This document shows, in pieces, positions 55,419 through 63,134 of a DNA stretch of 64,000 nucleotides (its first letter is position 1; the number at the start of each line of letters is the position of its first letter). The notes under the pieces are model-generated. The model did no database searches. It saw only the letters and a list, made by a program, of their open reading frames with translations, and was not told the DNA's origin. The position numbers and the translations under genes are program-made. The DNA comes from CBFIDA01 sp965661085. Its GTDB lineage: Bacteria > Pseudomonadota > Gammaproteobacteria > Comchoanobacterales > Comchoanobacteraceae. The DNA lies in the NCBI GenBank assembly GCA_965661085.1, contig CBFIDA010000001.1:62001-126000 (forward strand), written 5' to 3'.

Positions 55419-56147
55419 TTGTCTCACGCAATACAACCGGTCGCCACCAATATGGCATCTTCACCGGAATCCAATGCCACCCCAATGGCACGGGCAGACC
55501 GTCTGAAACGTCTGAGAAAAATGACACAAAAATCGCGCAGAGCTTTCTCAGAAGCGCACCAAATTTCTCCTGGCACCATCCAAAACTGGGAGACTGCACG
55601 CTTTGGTGGATTGACCGAAAAAGGTGCCAAACTGATGATACATGCCCTCAAGCAGGAAGGCATCCATGTTGCGTTTGAATGGCTGATGTACGGTGCTGGA
55701 TCCTCTCCCGATGTTTTACAAACCAGTCTCATCGAGAAAACATTGATGTTGCGCCAACGTGCCAAAAAACAGCTGTGTTTCAGTGATGCCTTGAAAATTG
55801 AGCTTAAAAAGTTCTACCAACTCCACCCCAATGCTGCACACATTGTGATTGCAGACGATGCCATGACCCCTCGGTTCACTGCTGGCCAAATTGTTGCTGC
55901 ATTGATGCTGCAAGGCACACACATTCAAAGTTTGGTTGGCAAAATGTGTATTGTGGATACGGCATTGCATGGTCGTTTGGTACGCGAGATTTGGCACGGC
56001 ACACAACCCAATCGCTATCACTTGGTTGCACTGCAGCGCCAACATGGCGGCATGAGTCAAAGCGAACGAATTTTACCAAATGTCGAAATCAAGCGAGCAG
56101 GACGCATCGTTTGGATTAGGCAGGATGACCTGGCCATGATTTCTTGA
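55419..56147 (+). CDS. XRE-type regulator with C-terminal S24/LexA-like domain, catalytic Ser replaced
   Basis: A 242-aa CI-like repressor. An N-terminal HTH (about 25-75: RRAFSEAHQISPGTIQNWE) is followed by a domain with the S24-like pattern DDAMTPRFTAGQIV (146-159), where active repressors have a D-S-M-x-P motif; the nucleophilic Ser is Ala here, so self-cleavage and SOS-type inactivation should be lost. The start is a TTG at 55419 with a perfect AGGAGG six bases upstream. It is divergent from a small HTH gene, and ends four bases from convergent fdxA. Targets unknown. Confidence 0.75.
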   Translation: MSHAIQPVATNMASSPESNATPMARADRLKRLRKMTQKSRRAFSEAHQISPGTIQNWETARFGGLTEKGAKLMIHALKQEGIHVAFEWLMYGAGSSPDVLQTSLIEKTLMLRQRAKKQLCFSDALKIELKKFYQLHPNAAHIVIADDAMTPRFTAGQIVAALMLQGTHIQSLVGKMCIVDTALHGRLVREIWHGTQPNRYHLVALQRQHGGMSQSERILPNVEIKRAGRIVWIRQDDLAMIS

Positions 56148-56151
56148 TACC

Positions 56152-56481
56152 TCAAGCACGCTCATCGAGAAAATGGCGTTTGTCTTTCACATCTTTCCAA
56201 TCGTCAGCATCTTGTGGTGCCGCTTTCATGGCACGTATGACAGGCCACTTTTCTGACAACCGGGCATTGATGGCCAAAAAAGCATGTTGAGCCGCAGGCA
56301 ACTCGTCGTCTGGGAAAATCGCTTCCACAGGACACTCGGGCACACATAGATTACAGTCGATACACTCTTCAGGATTGATCACCAAAAAATTAGGCCCCTC
56401 ATGAAAACAATCCACTGGGCAAACCTCAACGCAATCGGTATACTTACATCGAATGCAAGCTTCTGTCACCACAAATGTCAT
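56152..56481 (-). CDS. fdxA: 7Fe ferredoxin FdxA
   Basis: A 109-aa ferredoxin with nine N-terminal cysteines at 9, 12, 17, 21, 25, 40, 43, 46 and 50, in the C..C....C...CP and C..C..C...CP patterns of Azotobacter FdI-type [3Fe-4S][4Fe-4S] ferredoxins, followed by the C-terminal extension of that family. Electron carrier; partner not indicated by context. The ATG at 56481 gives the usual N-terminus (MTFVVTEAC); the frame remains open upstream to 56730 across the yihY region and is ignored. Confidence 0.94.
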   Translation of the reverse strand: MTFVVTEACIRCKYTDCVEVCPVDCFHEGPNFLVINPEECIDCNLCVPECPVEAIFPDDELPAAQHAFLAINARLSEKWPVIRAMKAAPQDADDWKDVKDKRHFLDERA

Positions 56482-56550
56482 GATTGATTCCAAAATTTTA
56501 AAGCCGATTCTACCACACCCTGATGCACCATACAATTGGGAGCACTCACA

Positions 56551-57387
56551 ATGAACATCCCTGTGCTTGTACATCAAACCTACCATTTTCTGAGACGCAT
56601 GAGTCAAACCTGCTGGCATCATTTTTGGCGCACCAACTGTTTTGATCGAGCTGCCTCCATGGCCTACAGCACCCTGCTCGCATTCATGCCAACCCTTGTC
56701 ATTGGTCTTTGGTTGACAGAACTTGGGCACTTTTCACCATCCGCCATCCATCGAGCCCTGACCTTGATCTTGAGGCCTTTGAGCATCGAGGCCACCAACC
56801 CATTGACACAACACCTGATTCAATTTGTGTTGCAAACCAAATCGCTCTCATGGCTCATGTATTTTTGTTTGGCATGCTCCACAATGTTATTGGTGCGCAA
56901 CCTTCATGTTGCATTCGATGCCATTTGGGACGTGCAAACCCAAAAACGCAAGCCACATTTGACGTTGCTGCATGCCATCACCATCATGTTGTTGCCCATG
57001 CTGTTGACATGGTTGACTTCTATTGAAACCTGGTTCATCGCCTCGCATCAACAAACCTTCTTTTTCGTCACGCTTCGGCAACTGTTTGATGGATTCAATT
57101 TGGGCATTTGGATGTTGTTGTTGTCGTGTTGTTATGCAATGCTGCCAAGCACATCGGTGTCCTTTGGCGCAGCATGGTGGAGCAGCACAATGATCTCATG
57201 CTGCATGAGTGTTGCCAAAAAAACCCTCTCATGGTATTTTTCAGTGGCAAAATCATATTCTCTGTTGTATGGGTCTTTGCAAGCCATCCCAATTTTTTTA
57301 CTCTGGATTTACGTGGTGTGGATGTTGATTTTGGCTGGATGTGCTCTGTGCCGCAGCATGCATGCAACCTCTTGGAGGACGACATGA
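56551..57387 (+). CDS. yihY: YihY/BrkB family inner-membrane protein
   Basis: A 278-aa membrane protein with about six transmembrane helices, the family's early DRAASMAYSTLLAFMPTLV segment and the LLYGSLQAIPIFLLWIYVVWMLILAG region near the C-terminus. Often mislabelled ribonuclease BN; real function unknown. GGGAG lies eight bases before the ATG. First gene of a tightly packed plus-strand run; its stop overlaps the start of the L,D-transpeptidase by ATGA. Confidence 0.88.
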   Translation: MNIPVLVHQTYHFLRRMSQTCWHHFWRTNCFDRAASMAYSTLLAFMPTLVIGLWLTELGHFSPSAIHRALTLILRPLSIEATNPLTQHLIQFVLQTKSLSWLMYFCLACSTMLLVRNLHVAFDAIWDVQTQKRKPHLTLLHAITIMLLPMLLTWLTSIETWFIASHQQTFFFVTLRQLFDGFNLGIWMLLLSCCYAMLPSTSVSFGAAWWSSTMISCCMSVAKKTLSWYFSVAKSYSLLYGSLQAIPIFLLWIYVVWMLILAGCALCRSMHATSWRTT

Positions 57388-58328
57388 TCAAACAAGTCCT
57401 TGTGTCGGGGCTATTCTTTGGCTTCTGCACCCACATGCTTTGGGCCAAATCTTATCCTCGGCCTGCTGGACAACCATGGATTGGTCAAATCCAGGCTGTT
57501 GTCAGCCAACCTGGGGACACCATCAAAACACTGGCACGCACCCATGATATTGGCTTCGATGAACTGCATCATGCCAATCCCAAACTTTCAACGAGCCAGG
57601 CACTGCCCCCTGGTACTGTGATCATGCTGCCAACTTTCTACATTCTGCCTCAAACGCTCCGTCGCGGCATTGTCATCAACTTGCCTGAGAAGAGAATGTT
57701 TGTCTTTGGCGCACATCGTGTTGACACCTTTCCAGTTGGCATTGGTCGACAAGGATGGGCGACACCAGAAGGCACATTGTTCGTGACCGGCAAAAAAGCC
57801 AACCCACACTGGCATGTGCCCAAAGCAGTCCTTGAAGCCCAGAAAGCCAATGGCAATGATCTGCCTGAAATCATTCCGCCTGGACCTGACAATCCTTTGG
57901 GCAAATATGCCATTCGACTGTCCAAAACCAATTATTTGATTCATGGCACCAATGAACCCGATGGCGTCGGCACACGAAGCAGCGCAGGTTGTTTGCGCAT
58001 GTACCCGAAAGACATCAAACAACTGTTCCACATGGTCAAGCACCGTACGCGTGTGCACATCATCAATCGTCCGTTTAAAATTGCACGCATTCATGCCAAA
58101 TGGTATTTGGAGTCACATGCACCACTGCATGAAGACGATGACGACCGAAACGCACAAGATGGTGGTGCTGCCACCCCCACCATGACCTTGCCCGAAGCCA
58201 TGGATGCAATTCAAAGCCAAATCAAACAAGTCACACATCTGACACCAGACATGAGATGGATCAAAGCGGTTTTGATACAAAGCACAGGCATGCCCATACC
58301 CATTCATCAATCGGAGTCTCACGCATGA
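57384..58328 (+). CDS. L,D-transpeptidase (YkuD domain) with LysM
   Basis: A 314-aa exported peptidoglycan enzyme. Signal peptide (VLVSGLFFGFCTHMLWA, about 5-21), LysM peptidoglycan-binding domain (about 36-88), and a YkuD domain whose active site is intact: HGTN (187-190) and SSAGCLRM with Cys 203. Such enzymes make 3-3 crosslinks or attach lipoproteins to the wall (ErfK/YbiS/YcfS layout). The 57384 start has GGAGG five bases upstream and overlaps yihY by ATGA; the frame open from 57108 is ignored. Its stop overlaps dut by ATGA. Confidence 0.92.
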   Translation: MIKQVLVSGLFFGFCTHMLWAKSYPRPAGQPWIGQIQAVVSQPGDTIKTLARTHDIGFDELHHANPKLSTSQALPPGTVIMLPTFYILPQTLRRGIVINLPEKRMFVFGAHRVDTFPVGIGRQGWATPEGTLFVTGKKANPHWHVPKAVLEAQKANGNDLPEIIPPGPDNPLGKYAIRLSKTNYLIHGTNEPDGVGTRSSAGCLRMYPKDIKQLFHMVKHRTRVHIINRPFKIARIHAKWYLESHAPLHEDDDDRNAQDGGAATPTMTLPEAMDAIQSQIKQVTHLTPDMRWIKAVLIQSTGMPIPIHQSESHA

Positions 58329-58807
58329 GTCTTGATCACATCGCATTTAAAATCCTAGACCCTCGCATTGGCAGCGTTTTCAAACATCCCTGCTATGCGA
58401 CAGCTGGCTCTGCTGGCCTAGACCTTTTGGCGTGTGTGTCCGAACCGATCACGCTGCAGCCTGGCGACACCCATTTGATCCCCAGCGGCATTGCCATTCA
58501 TATTCAAAACCCCAACCATGCAGCTTTGATCTTGCCACGCTCAGGTTTGGGACATCGACATGGCATCGTGTTGGGCAATGGTGTTGGCCTGATCGATTCA
58601 GATTATCAGGGCGAATTGAAAATTTCATGCTGGAATCGTGGCCAGGAGGCTTTCACCATCGAGCCTGGCATGCGCATTGCACAACTGATCATCACGCCGG
58701 TTTTACAGCCCATTTGGCAACAAGTCAATGATTTTGAACACAGCGATCGAGGCACTGCTGGCTTTGGCAGCACAGGCCAACAATCCACATTGACCACAAC
58801 AGAGTAA
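58325..58807 (+). CDS. dut: dUTP diphosphatase (dUTPase)
   Basis: Hydrolyses dUTP to dUMP, keeping uracil out of DNA and feeding thymidylate synthesis. The 160-aa trimeric-type enzyme shows motifs 1 to 5: SAGLDLLA, PRSGLG, GVGLIDSDYQGE, RIAQLII and the C-terminal RGTAGFGSTG, followed by a short Thr/Gln-rich end. The start overlaps the transpeptidase stop by ATGA. dut followed by algC/manB is a familiar proteobacterial neighbourhood. Confidence 0.96.
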   Translation: MSLDHIAFKILDPRIGSVFKHPCYATAGSAGLDLLACVSEPITLQPGDTHLIPSGIAIHIQNPNHAALILPRSGLGHRHGIVLGNGVGLIDSDYQGELKISCWNRGQEAFTIEPGMRIAQLIITPVLQPIWQQVNDFEHSDRGTAGFGSTGQQSTLTTTE

Positions 58808-58811
58808 GCCC

Positions 58812-60182
58812 ATGATTCCACACAATATTTTTCGTGCCTATGACATTCGAGGCATGGTTGAAAATGAATTGACCCCTACGCTTGCCTTTGACATTGGACG
58901 GGCGCTTGGCTCCGACTTGCGTGCACACAATCTCAAAACCATTGCCGTAGGCTATGATGGTCGCCATTCCAGTCCAGCCCTGCAAGAAAAAGCATGTGAA
59001 GGTTTGATGGCCTCAGGCATTGACGTCATGCACATAGGCCTGTGTGCATCACCCATGTTGTATTACGCATGCTTCAACCTGAATACCGATGCAGGCCTGA
59101 TGATCACAGGCAGCCATAACCCGCCTGGGTACAATGGCATGAAAATCTTGATCGAAAAACAAACCTTGATTGCGCAACAAATTCAACATCTGAAACAGCG
59201 CATCATCGATCAGGATTACTTTGATGGGACAGGCACGCTCAAGCGTCACACCATCCGAGAAGACTATTTACAATGCATCACACAACAAGTCAAAGTTGCA
59301 CGCCCACTCAAAGTGGTGCTGGATTGCGGCAACGGGGTTGGCGCCATTTCTGCTGTGCCACTCTTTGAAGCCTTGGGTTGTGATGTGGTGCCTCTGTATT
59401 GCGAAGTGGACGGCGATTTCCCCAACCATCACCCTGACCCCAGCATCCCTGAAAACATGGTCGACATCGCACAAGCGGTTCAAACACACCAAGCTGACAT
59501 CGGCTTGGCTTTTGATGGCGATGCCGATCGTTTGGGTGTGGTGACCAACGCGGGCACCATCATTTGGCCTGATCGTCAAATGATGGCATTTGCTGAATAT
59601 TTCTTAGCACAACATCCTGGCGCCCCCATTGTGTATGATGTCAAATGCTCCAAAAATCTTGGCCACTTCATCGAGGCACAAGGTGGTGAACCTGTGCTTT
59701 GGAAAACAGGGCACTCCTTGATCAAGGCCAAAATGCATGCCATGCGATCGCCATTTTCTGGTGAAATGAGTGGCCACTTGTTTTTTGGCGCGCCATGGTT
59801 TGGCTTTGATGATGGCTTGTATGCTGGCGCTGTGTTGTGCCAAATTTTATCACATCAATCGCAAGATGCCGAAACCTGGTTCAAACGTTTTCCAGAATCC
59901 ATCAACACACCTGAACTGAAAGTGTCGATTCGAGAACAAGACAAATTTGCTTTCATGCGCAATCTCAAATCAAATGGCCAGTTTGGTGGCGCCAAAGTGA
60001 TCGACCTTGATGGCCTGCGCCTTGAATACCCTGATGGCTGGGGCTTGGTGCGTGCCTCCAACACCACAGCATGTCTGACACTGCGTTTTGAAGCCGATGA
60101 TGCAACAGCACTGGTGCGCATTCAAGATGTCATCAAAACCGAAATGCAAAGAATTGATGACACACTCACGCTGCCCTTTTAG
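58812..60182 (+). CDS. algC: Phosphomannomutase/phosphoglucomutase (AlgC/ManB family)
   Basis: A 456-aa alpha-D-phosphohexomutase interconverting hexose 1- and 6-phosphates for surface polysaccharide and lipopolysaccharide precursors. It starts IFRAYDIRG, and contains the phosphoserine loop TGSHNPPGYNG (about 96-106), the Mg-binding DGDADR (about 236-241), the sugar-binding GEMSGH loop and the C-terminal phosphate-binding RASNTTACLTLRFE. Length and motifs match Pseudomonas AlgC. Four bases after dut. Confidence 0.94.
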   Translation: MIPHNIFRAYDIRGMVENELTPTLAFDIGRALGSDLRAHNLKTIAVGYDGRHSSPALQEKACEGLMASGIDVMHIGLCASPMLYYACFNLNTDAGLMITGSHNPPGYNGMKILIEKQTLIAQQIQHLKQRIIDQDYFDGTGTLKRHTIREDYLQCITQQVKVARPLKVVLDCGNGVGAISAVPLFEALGCDVVPLYCEVDGDFPNHHPDPSIPENMVDIAQAVQTHQADIGLAFDGDADRLGVVTNAGTIIWPDRQMMAFAEYFLAQHPGAPIVYDVKCSKNLGHFIEAQGGEPVLWKTGHSLIKAKMHAMRSPFSGEMSGHLFFGAPWFGFDDGLYAGAVLCQILSHQSQDAETWFKRFPESINTPELKVSIREQDKFAFMRNLKSNGQFGGAKVIDLDGLRLEYPDGWGLVRASNTTACLTLRFEADDATALVRIQDVIKTEMQRIDDTLTLPF

Positions 60183-60249
60183 GTCGCATCAAAACATTGG
60201 TTTCCCCGCCAGATCGGTTTGTGTTAAACTATTGTTTTTGGCAAGCATC

Positions 60250-61248
60250 ATGACACAGTCACCCCCAAAAAACAGCAAAGCACGCATGCGTGCATTTTTG
60301 ATTGACCTTCAAGATACCTTGTGCCAAACACTCGAAGCCACAGATGGCCAAGGCCATTTTCATGAAGACGCCTGGCAACGCCCAAAGCTTGGCCATGGCA
60401 AAACCCGAATCTTCAAGGATGGTCATGTCTTTGAGCATGGTGGCGTCAATTTTTCTGAAATCGAAAGCGATCACATGCCACCATCGCTCTTGGGACGCTA
60501 TCCCACCCTTGAGCATCAATGTTTTTGGGGCACGGGCGTGTCTTTGGTGCTGCACCCCCGCAACCCTTTTTGCCCAACGGTGCATATGAACTGTCGTTAT
60601 TTTGAAGCAGGGGATGTCTGGTGGTTTGGCGGTGGGTGTGATCTGACACCTTATTATGCCTTTGATGCCGATTGTCGTCATTGGCATCAAACACTCAAGT
60701 CCACCTTGGATCGTCATCATACGAATTACTATCCTGCTTTCAAACATTGGTGTGACGAATATTTCTACAATCACCATCGCCATGAAAGTCGAGGCATCGG
60801 GGGCACTTTTTATGATCAACTGAACGCACAAGCCGGCCCCCTGATCCACCCAGATCATGCATGCAAATCGGCCGACCCAAATCACCCTGCTTTACAGTTG
60901 CAGCAACCAACATCATCTTGGGCACGCATTTTCTCCCTACATCAAGACCATGCACAGGCTTTCTTTGATGCCTATTTGCCCATCTTGGAAAGACGCAAGC
61001 ACACCGCTTGGGGAACAGCACAGCGCGACTTTCAACTCCACCGTCGAGGACGCTATGTCGAATTCAATTTGTTGCACGATCGTGGCACACTCTTTGGCAT
61101 ACAATCGCAAGGACGCATTGAATCGATTCTTATGTCTTTACCGCCCTTGGTCAGCTGGACCTATCAGCGCCAAGACCCTCCCAACAGTCCTGAAGCACAA
61201 CTGACCCATCGTTATTTGAAGCGCGGCTTGGTATGGACAGAGGCTTGA
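60250..61248 (+). CDS. hemF: Oxygen-dependent coproporphyrinogen III oxidase
   Basis: Aerobic heme biosynthesis: oxidative decarboxylation of coproporphyrinogen III to protoporphyrinogen IX. The 332-aa product has VFEHGGVNFSE, HMNCRYFEAG, WWFGGGCDLTPYY, the RGIGGTFYD signature-like segment, and RYVEFNLLHDRGTLFGI, all family landmarks. The ATG at 60250 is chosen because homology begins shortly after; the frame is open upstream into algC. A possible extended -10 (TGTTAAACT) lies near 60222-60230. Indicates an oxygen-using lifestyle. Confidence 0.95.
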   Translation: MTQSPPKNSKARMRAFLIDLQDTLCQTLEATDGQGHFHEDAWQRPKLGHGKTRIFKDGHVFEHGGVNFSEIESDHMPPSLLGRYPTLEHQCFWGTGVSLVLHPRNPFCPTVHMNCRYFEAGDVWWFGGGCDLTPYYAFDADCRHWHQTLKSTLDRHHTNYYPAFKHWCDEYFYNHHRHESRGIGGTFYDQLNAQAGPLIHPDHACKSADPNHPALQLQQPTSSWARIFSLHQDHAQAFFDAYLPILERRKHTAWGTAQRDFQLHRRGRYVEFNLLHDRGTLFGIQSQGRIESILMSLPPLVSWTYQRQDPPNSPEAQLTHRYLKRGLVWTEA

Positions 61249-61404
61249 TGGCCAAAACGTTTGACCTTGACAACGTTTGGTTTGGGTATGGACATGTTTG
61301 TTGGTTTTTTTTATGATGGGTTGCACAATTTGGCAAAACTTTCTCCAACAATGAGAGTGTGGTCGCCATACTCAGTGCAACATTGAACGACAAGGATTGT
61401 GCAT

Positions 61405-62142
61405 ATGCATGTTTTGGTGCCCATCAAGTGGTGTGTGGATTATCGCATTCATGTGCATCCCAGTGAAGATGGACAAACACTGCCCACCCAATCTTTGAAA
61501 AAAGCCATCAATCCTTTCGATGAAATTGCACTTGAGCAAGCGATTCAATGGCAAGAAAAAAATGACGATGTCCAAATCACACTGTGCAGTCTGGGTGATG
61601 CCAGCGTGTGTGAAGGTTTGCGCTATGGCTTGGCCATGGGCGGCGATCGTGCCATCTGGTTTGAAACGCCTCACCCTCTGACGCCCCAAGACACAGCAAA
61701 AGTTCTAGCGCAGCATGTTGCACAACACGATTACCATGTGATCCTCATGGGCAAACAATCGATTGATGCCGATCACCACCAAACCAGTCAAATGCTTGCT
61801 GGTTATCTCGATTGGCCACAAGCAACCTGTGCATCTGAGATCACATGTCACGAGACGCACCTGAATATCACACAGGAAGTGGACCATGGCCTCGCCCAAG
61901 TCTCCTGCAACATACCGTGTGTCGTCAGTACAGATTTGCGCCTCAACACACCACGTTATCCAACATTGCCTCAATTGATGCAAGCACGACAAAAAAACAT
62001 GGCGCACATTGTTGTGTCACCCCAACCTGCTCCATCATCCGACACCGTCACCTACATCACCACCCCACAACAACGGCAGACGCAGTCCGTGGACACCGTG
62101 ATAGCATTGATCGACGCACTCCAACGGGAGGGCATCTTATGA
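61405..62142 (+). CDS. etfB: Electron transfer flavoprotein beta subunit
   Basis: A 245-aa subunit of the FAD/AMP-containing ETF heterodimer that passes electrons from acyl-CoA and other dehydrogenases to ETF-ubiquinone oxidoreductase. Seen: MHVLVPIKWCVDY, INPFDEIALEQA, GLAMGGDRA and the ETF-beta signature STDLRLNTPRYPTLPQLMQA near the C-terminus. The ATG at 61405 has AAGGA eight bases upstream; a GTG at 61399 is in frame. Its stop overlaps etfA by ATGA. Confidence 0.95.
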   Translation: MHVLVPIKWCVDYRIHVHPSEDGQTLPTQSLKKAINPFDEIALEQAIQWQEKNDDVQITLCSLGDASVCEGLRYGLAMGGDRAIWFETPHPLTPQDTAKVLAQHVAQHDYHVILMGKQSIDADHHQTSQMLAGYLDWPQATCASEITCHETHLNITQEVDHGLAQVSCNIPCVVSTDLRLNTPRYPTLPQLMQARQKNMAHIVVSPQPAPSSDTVTYITTPQQRQTQSVDTVIALIDALQREGIL

Positions 62143-63125
62143 TCACCACAGCCGTCTGGTTGATTCACAATCCTCAACAATCCATCGCATCGCTGTTGGC
62201 ACCCGTGCGTGCAGCACAAGACCGTGGCGAAGCCTTTGATGTCTATGTGACCGGCCATGACGTCACAAATCTGTGCCATGCAGTGCAACAATGTCAAGAT
62301 GTGGCCTCTGTCATTTACACCGATGACCGCATCTATGATCATGCCACCCCAGAAACATTGACACTGTGGGGCACCGCTCATTTGTGCCACCATCCCATCA
62401 TCTTAATGGCCAGCGACAGCATTGGTAAAGCCACATTGCCACGTTTGGCGGCAAAGCTGGATCGCACACAATATTCAGACATCATACGCTGGCACGGCAA
62501 CAAAGGCCTGTGTCGTCATCTGTATGCCGGCAACATTGAAGCCACCATCACACCTTCACAGTCCTCTTTGTGCATCAGCATACGCACCAGTGCCTTTCAT
62601 CAAGCACCCACGATGCGTACCGACGGTGCCACCGCCAAACTTGAGGCCAAACCGCCCACCCCCTCTTGGCCACACACACAACGCATTGCTTCAGAACGCC
62701 CAGCATCGACAGGACCAACGCTGGCGACCGCGGACATTGTCCTCGGAGGTGGCCGAGGCTTGGGCAGTCGAGAAGCATTCGAACAGCTACAACGTCTTGG
62801 ACAACGCTGGGGTGCTGCGGTCGGTGCCTCACGTGCTGCAGTGGATGCAGGATTCATGTCCAATGCCGATCAGATTGGCCAAACAGGTCAAATCATCGCA
62901 CCCAAATTGTACATTGCCATCGGCATCTCTGGCGCCATGCAACACATCGCTGGCATTCTTGACAGTGACACCATTGTTGCCATCAACAGCGATCCAGATG
63001 CCCCCATCTTCAACGTGGCCAACTATAAACTGGTCATGCGCTGGCAGGATGCACTGCCGGAACTTGAACACCTTCTCGAAGCACAGGGTCATTTAGATCA
63101 GGTCTGTGCATCCAATGCAACATAA
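62139..63125 (+). CDS. etfA: Electron transfer flavoprotein alpha subunit
   Basis: The 328-aa FAD-binding subunit of ETF. The C-terminal FAD domain is highly conserved: VLGGGRGLGSREAFEQL, GAAVGASRAAVDAGFMS, QIGQTGQIIAPKLYIAIGISGA, and VAINSDPDAPIFNVANY. The start is the ATG of an ATGA overlap with etfB, with GGAGG seven bases upstream; the frame open from 61845 lies inside etfB and is ignored. ald follows nine bases downstream. ETF dehydrogenase is not in the window. Confidence 0.95.
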   Translation: MITTAVWLIHNPQQSIASLLAPVRAAQDRGEAFDVYVTGHDVTNLCHAVQQCQDVASVIYTDDRIYDHATPETLTLWGTAHLCHHPIILMASDSIGKATLPRLAAKLDRTQYSDIIRWHGNKGLCRHLYAGNIEATITPSQSSLCISIRTSAFHQAPTMRTDGATAKLEAKPPTPSWPHTQRIASERPASTGPTLATADIVLGGGRGLGSREAFEQLQRLGQRWGAAVGASRAAVDAGFMSNADQIGQTGQIIAPKLYIAIGISGAMQHIAGILDSDTIVAINSDPDAPIFNVANYKLVMRWQDALPELEHLLEAQGHLDQVCASNAT

Positions 63126-63134
63126 GGAGCAATC

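Noticed and set aside
56482..56730. N-terminal extension of the fdxA frame
   Set aside because: FdxA homology begins exactly at the ATG at 56481; the extension covers the start of divergent yihY.
57108..57383. N-terminal extension of the L,D-transpeptidase frame into yihY
   Set aside because: The ATGA overlap start at 57384 has GGAGG and yields a signal peptide; the extension is out-of-frame yihY.
61256..61290. Weak hairpin after hemF as a terminator
   Set aside because: Arms are imperfect and no T-run follows directly, so a terminator call is not supported.
61845..62138. N-terminal extension of the etfA frame into etfB
   Set aside because: The ATG at 62139 has a strong ribosome site and gives the normal ETF-alpha length.
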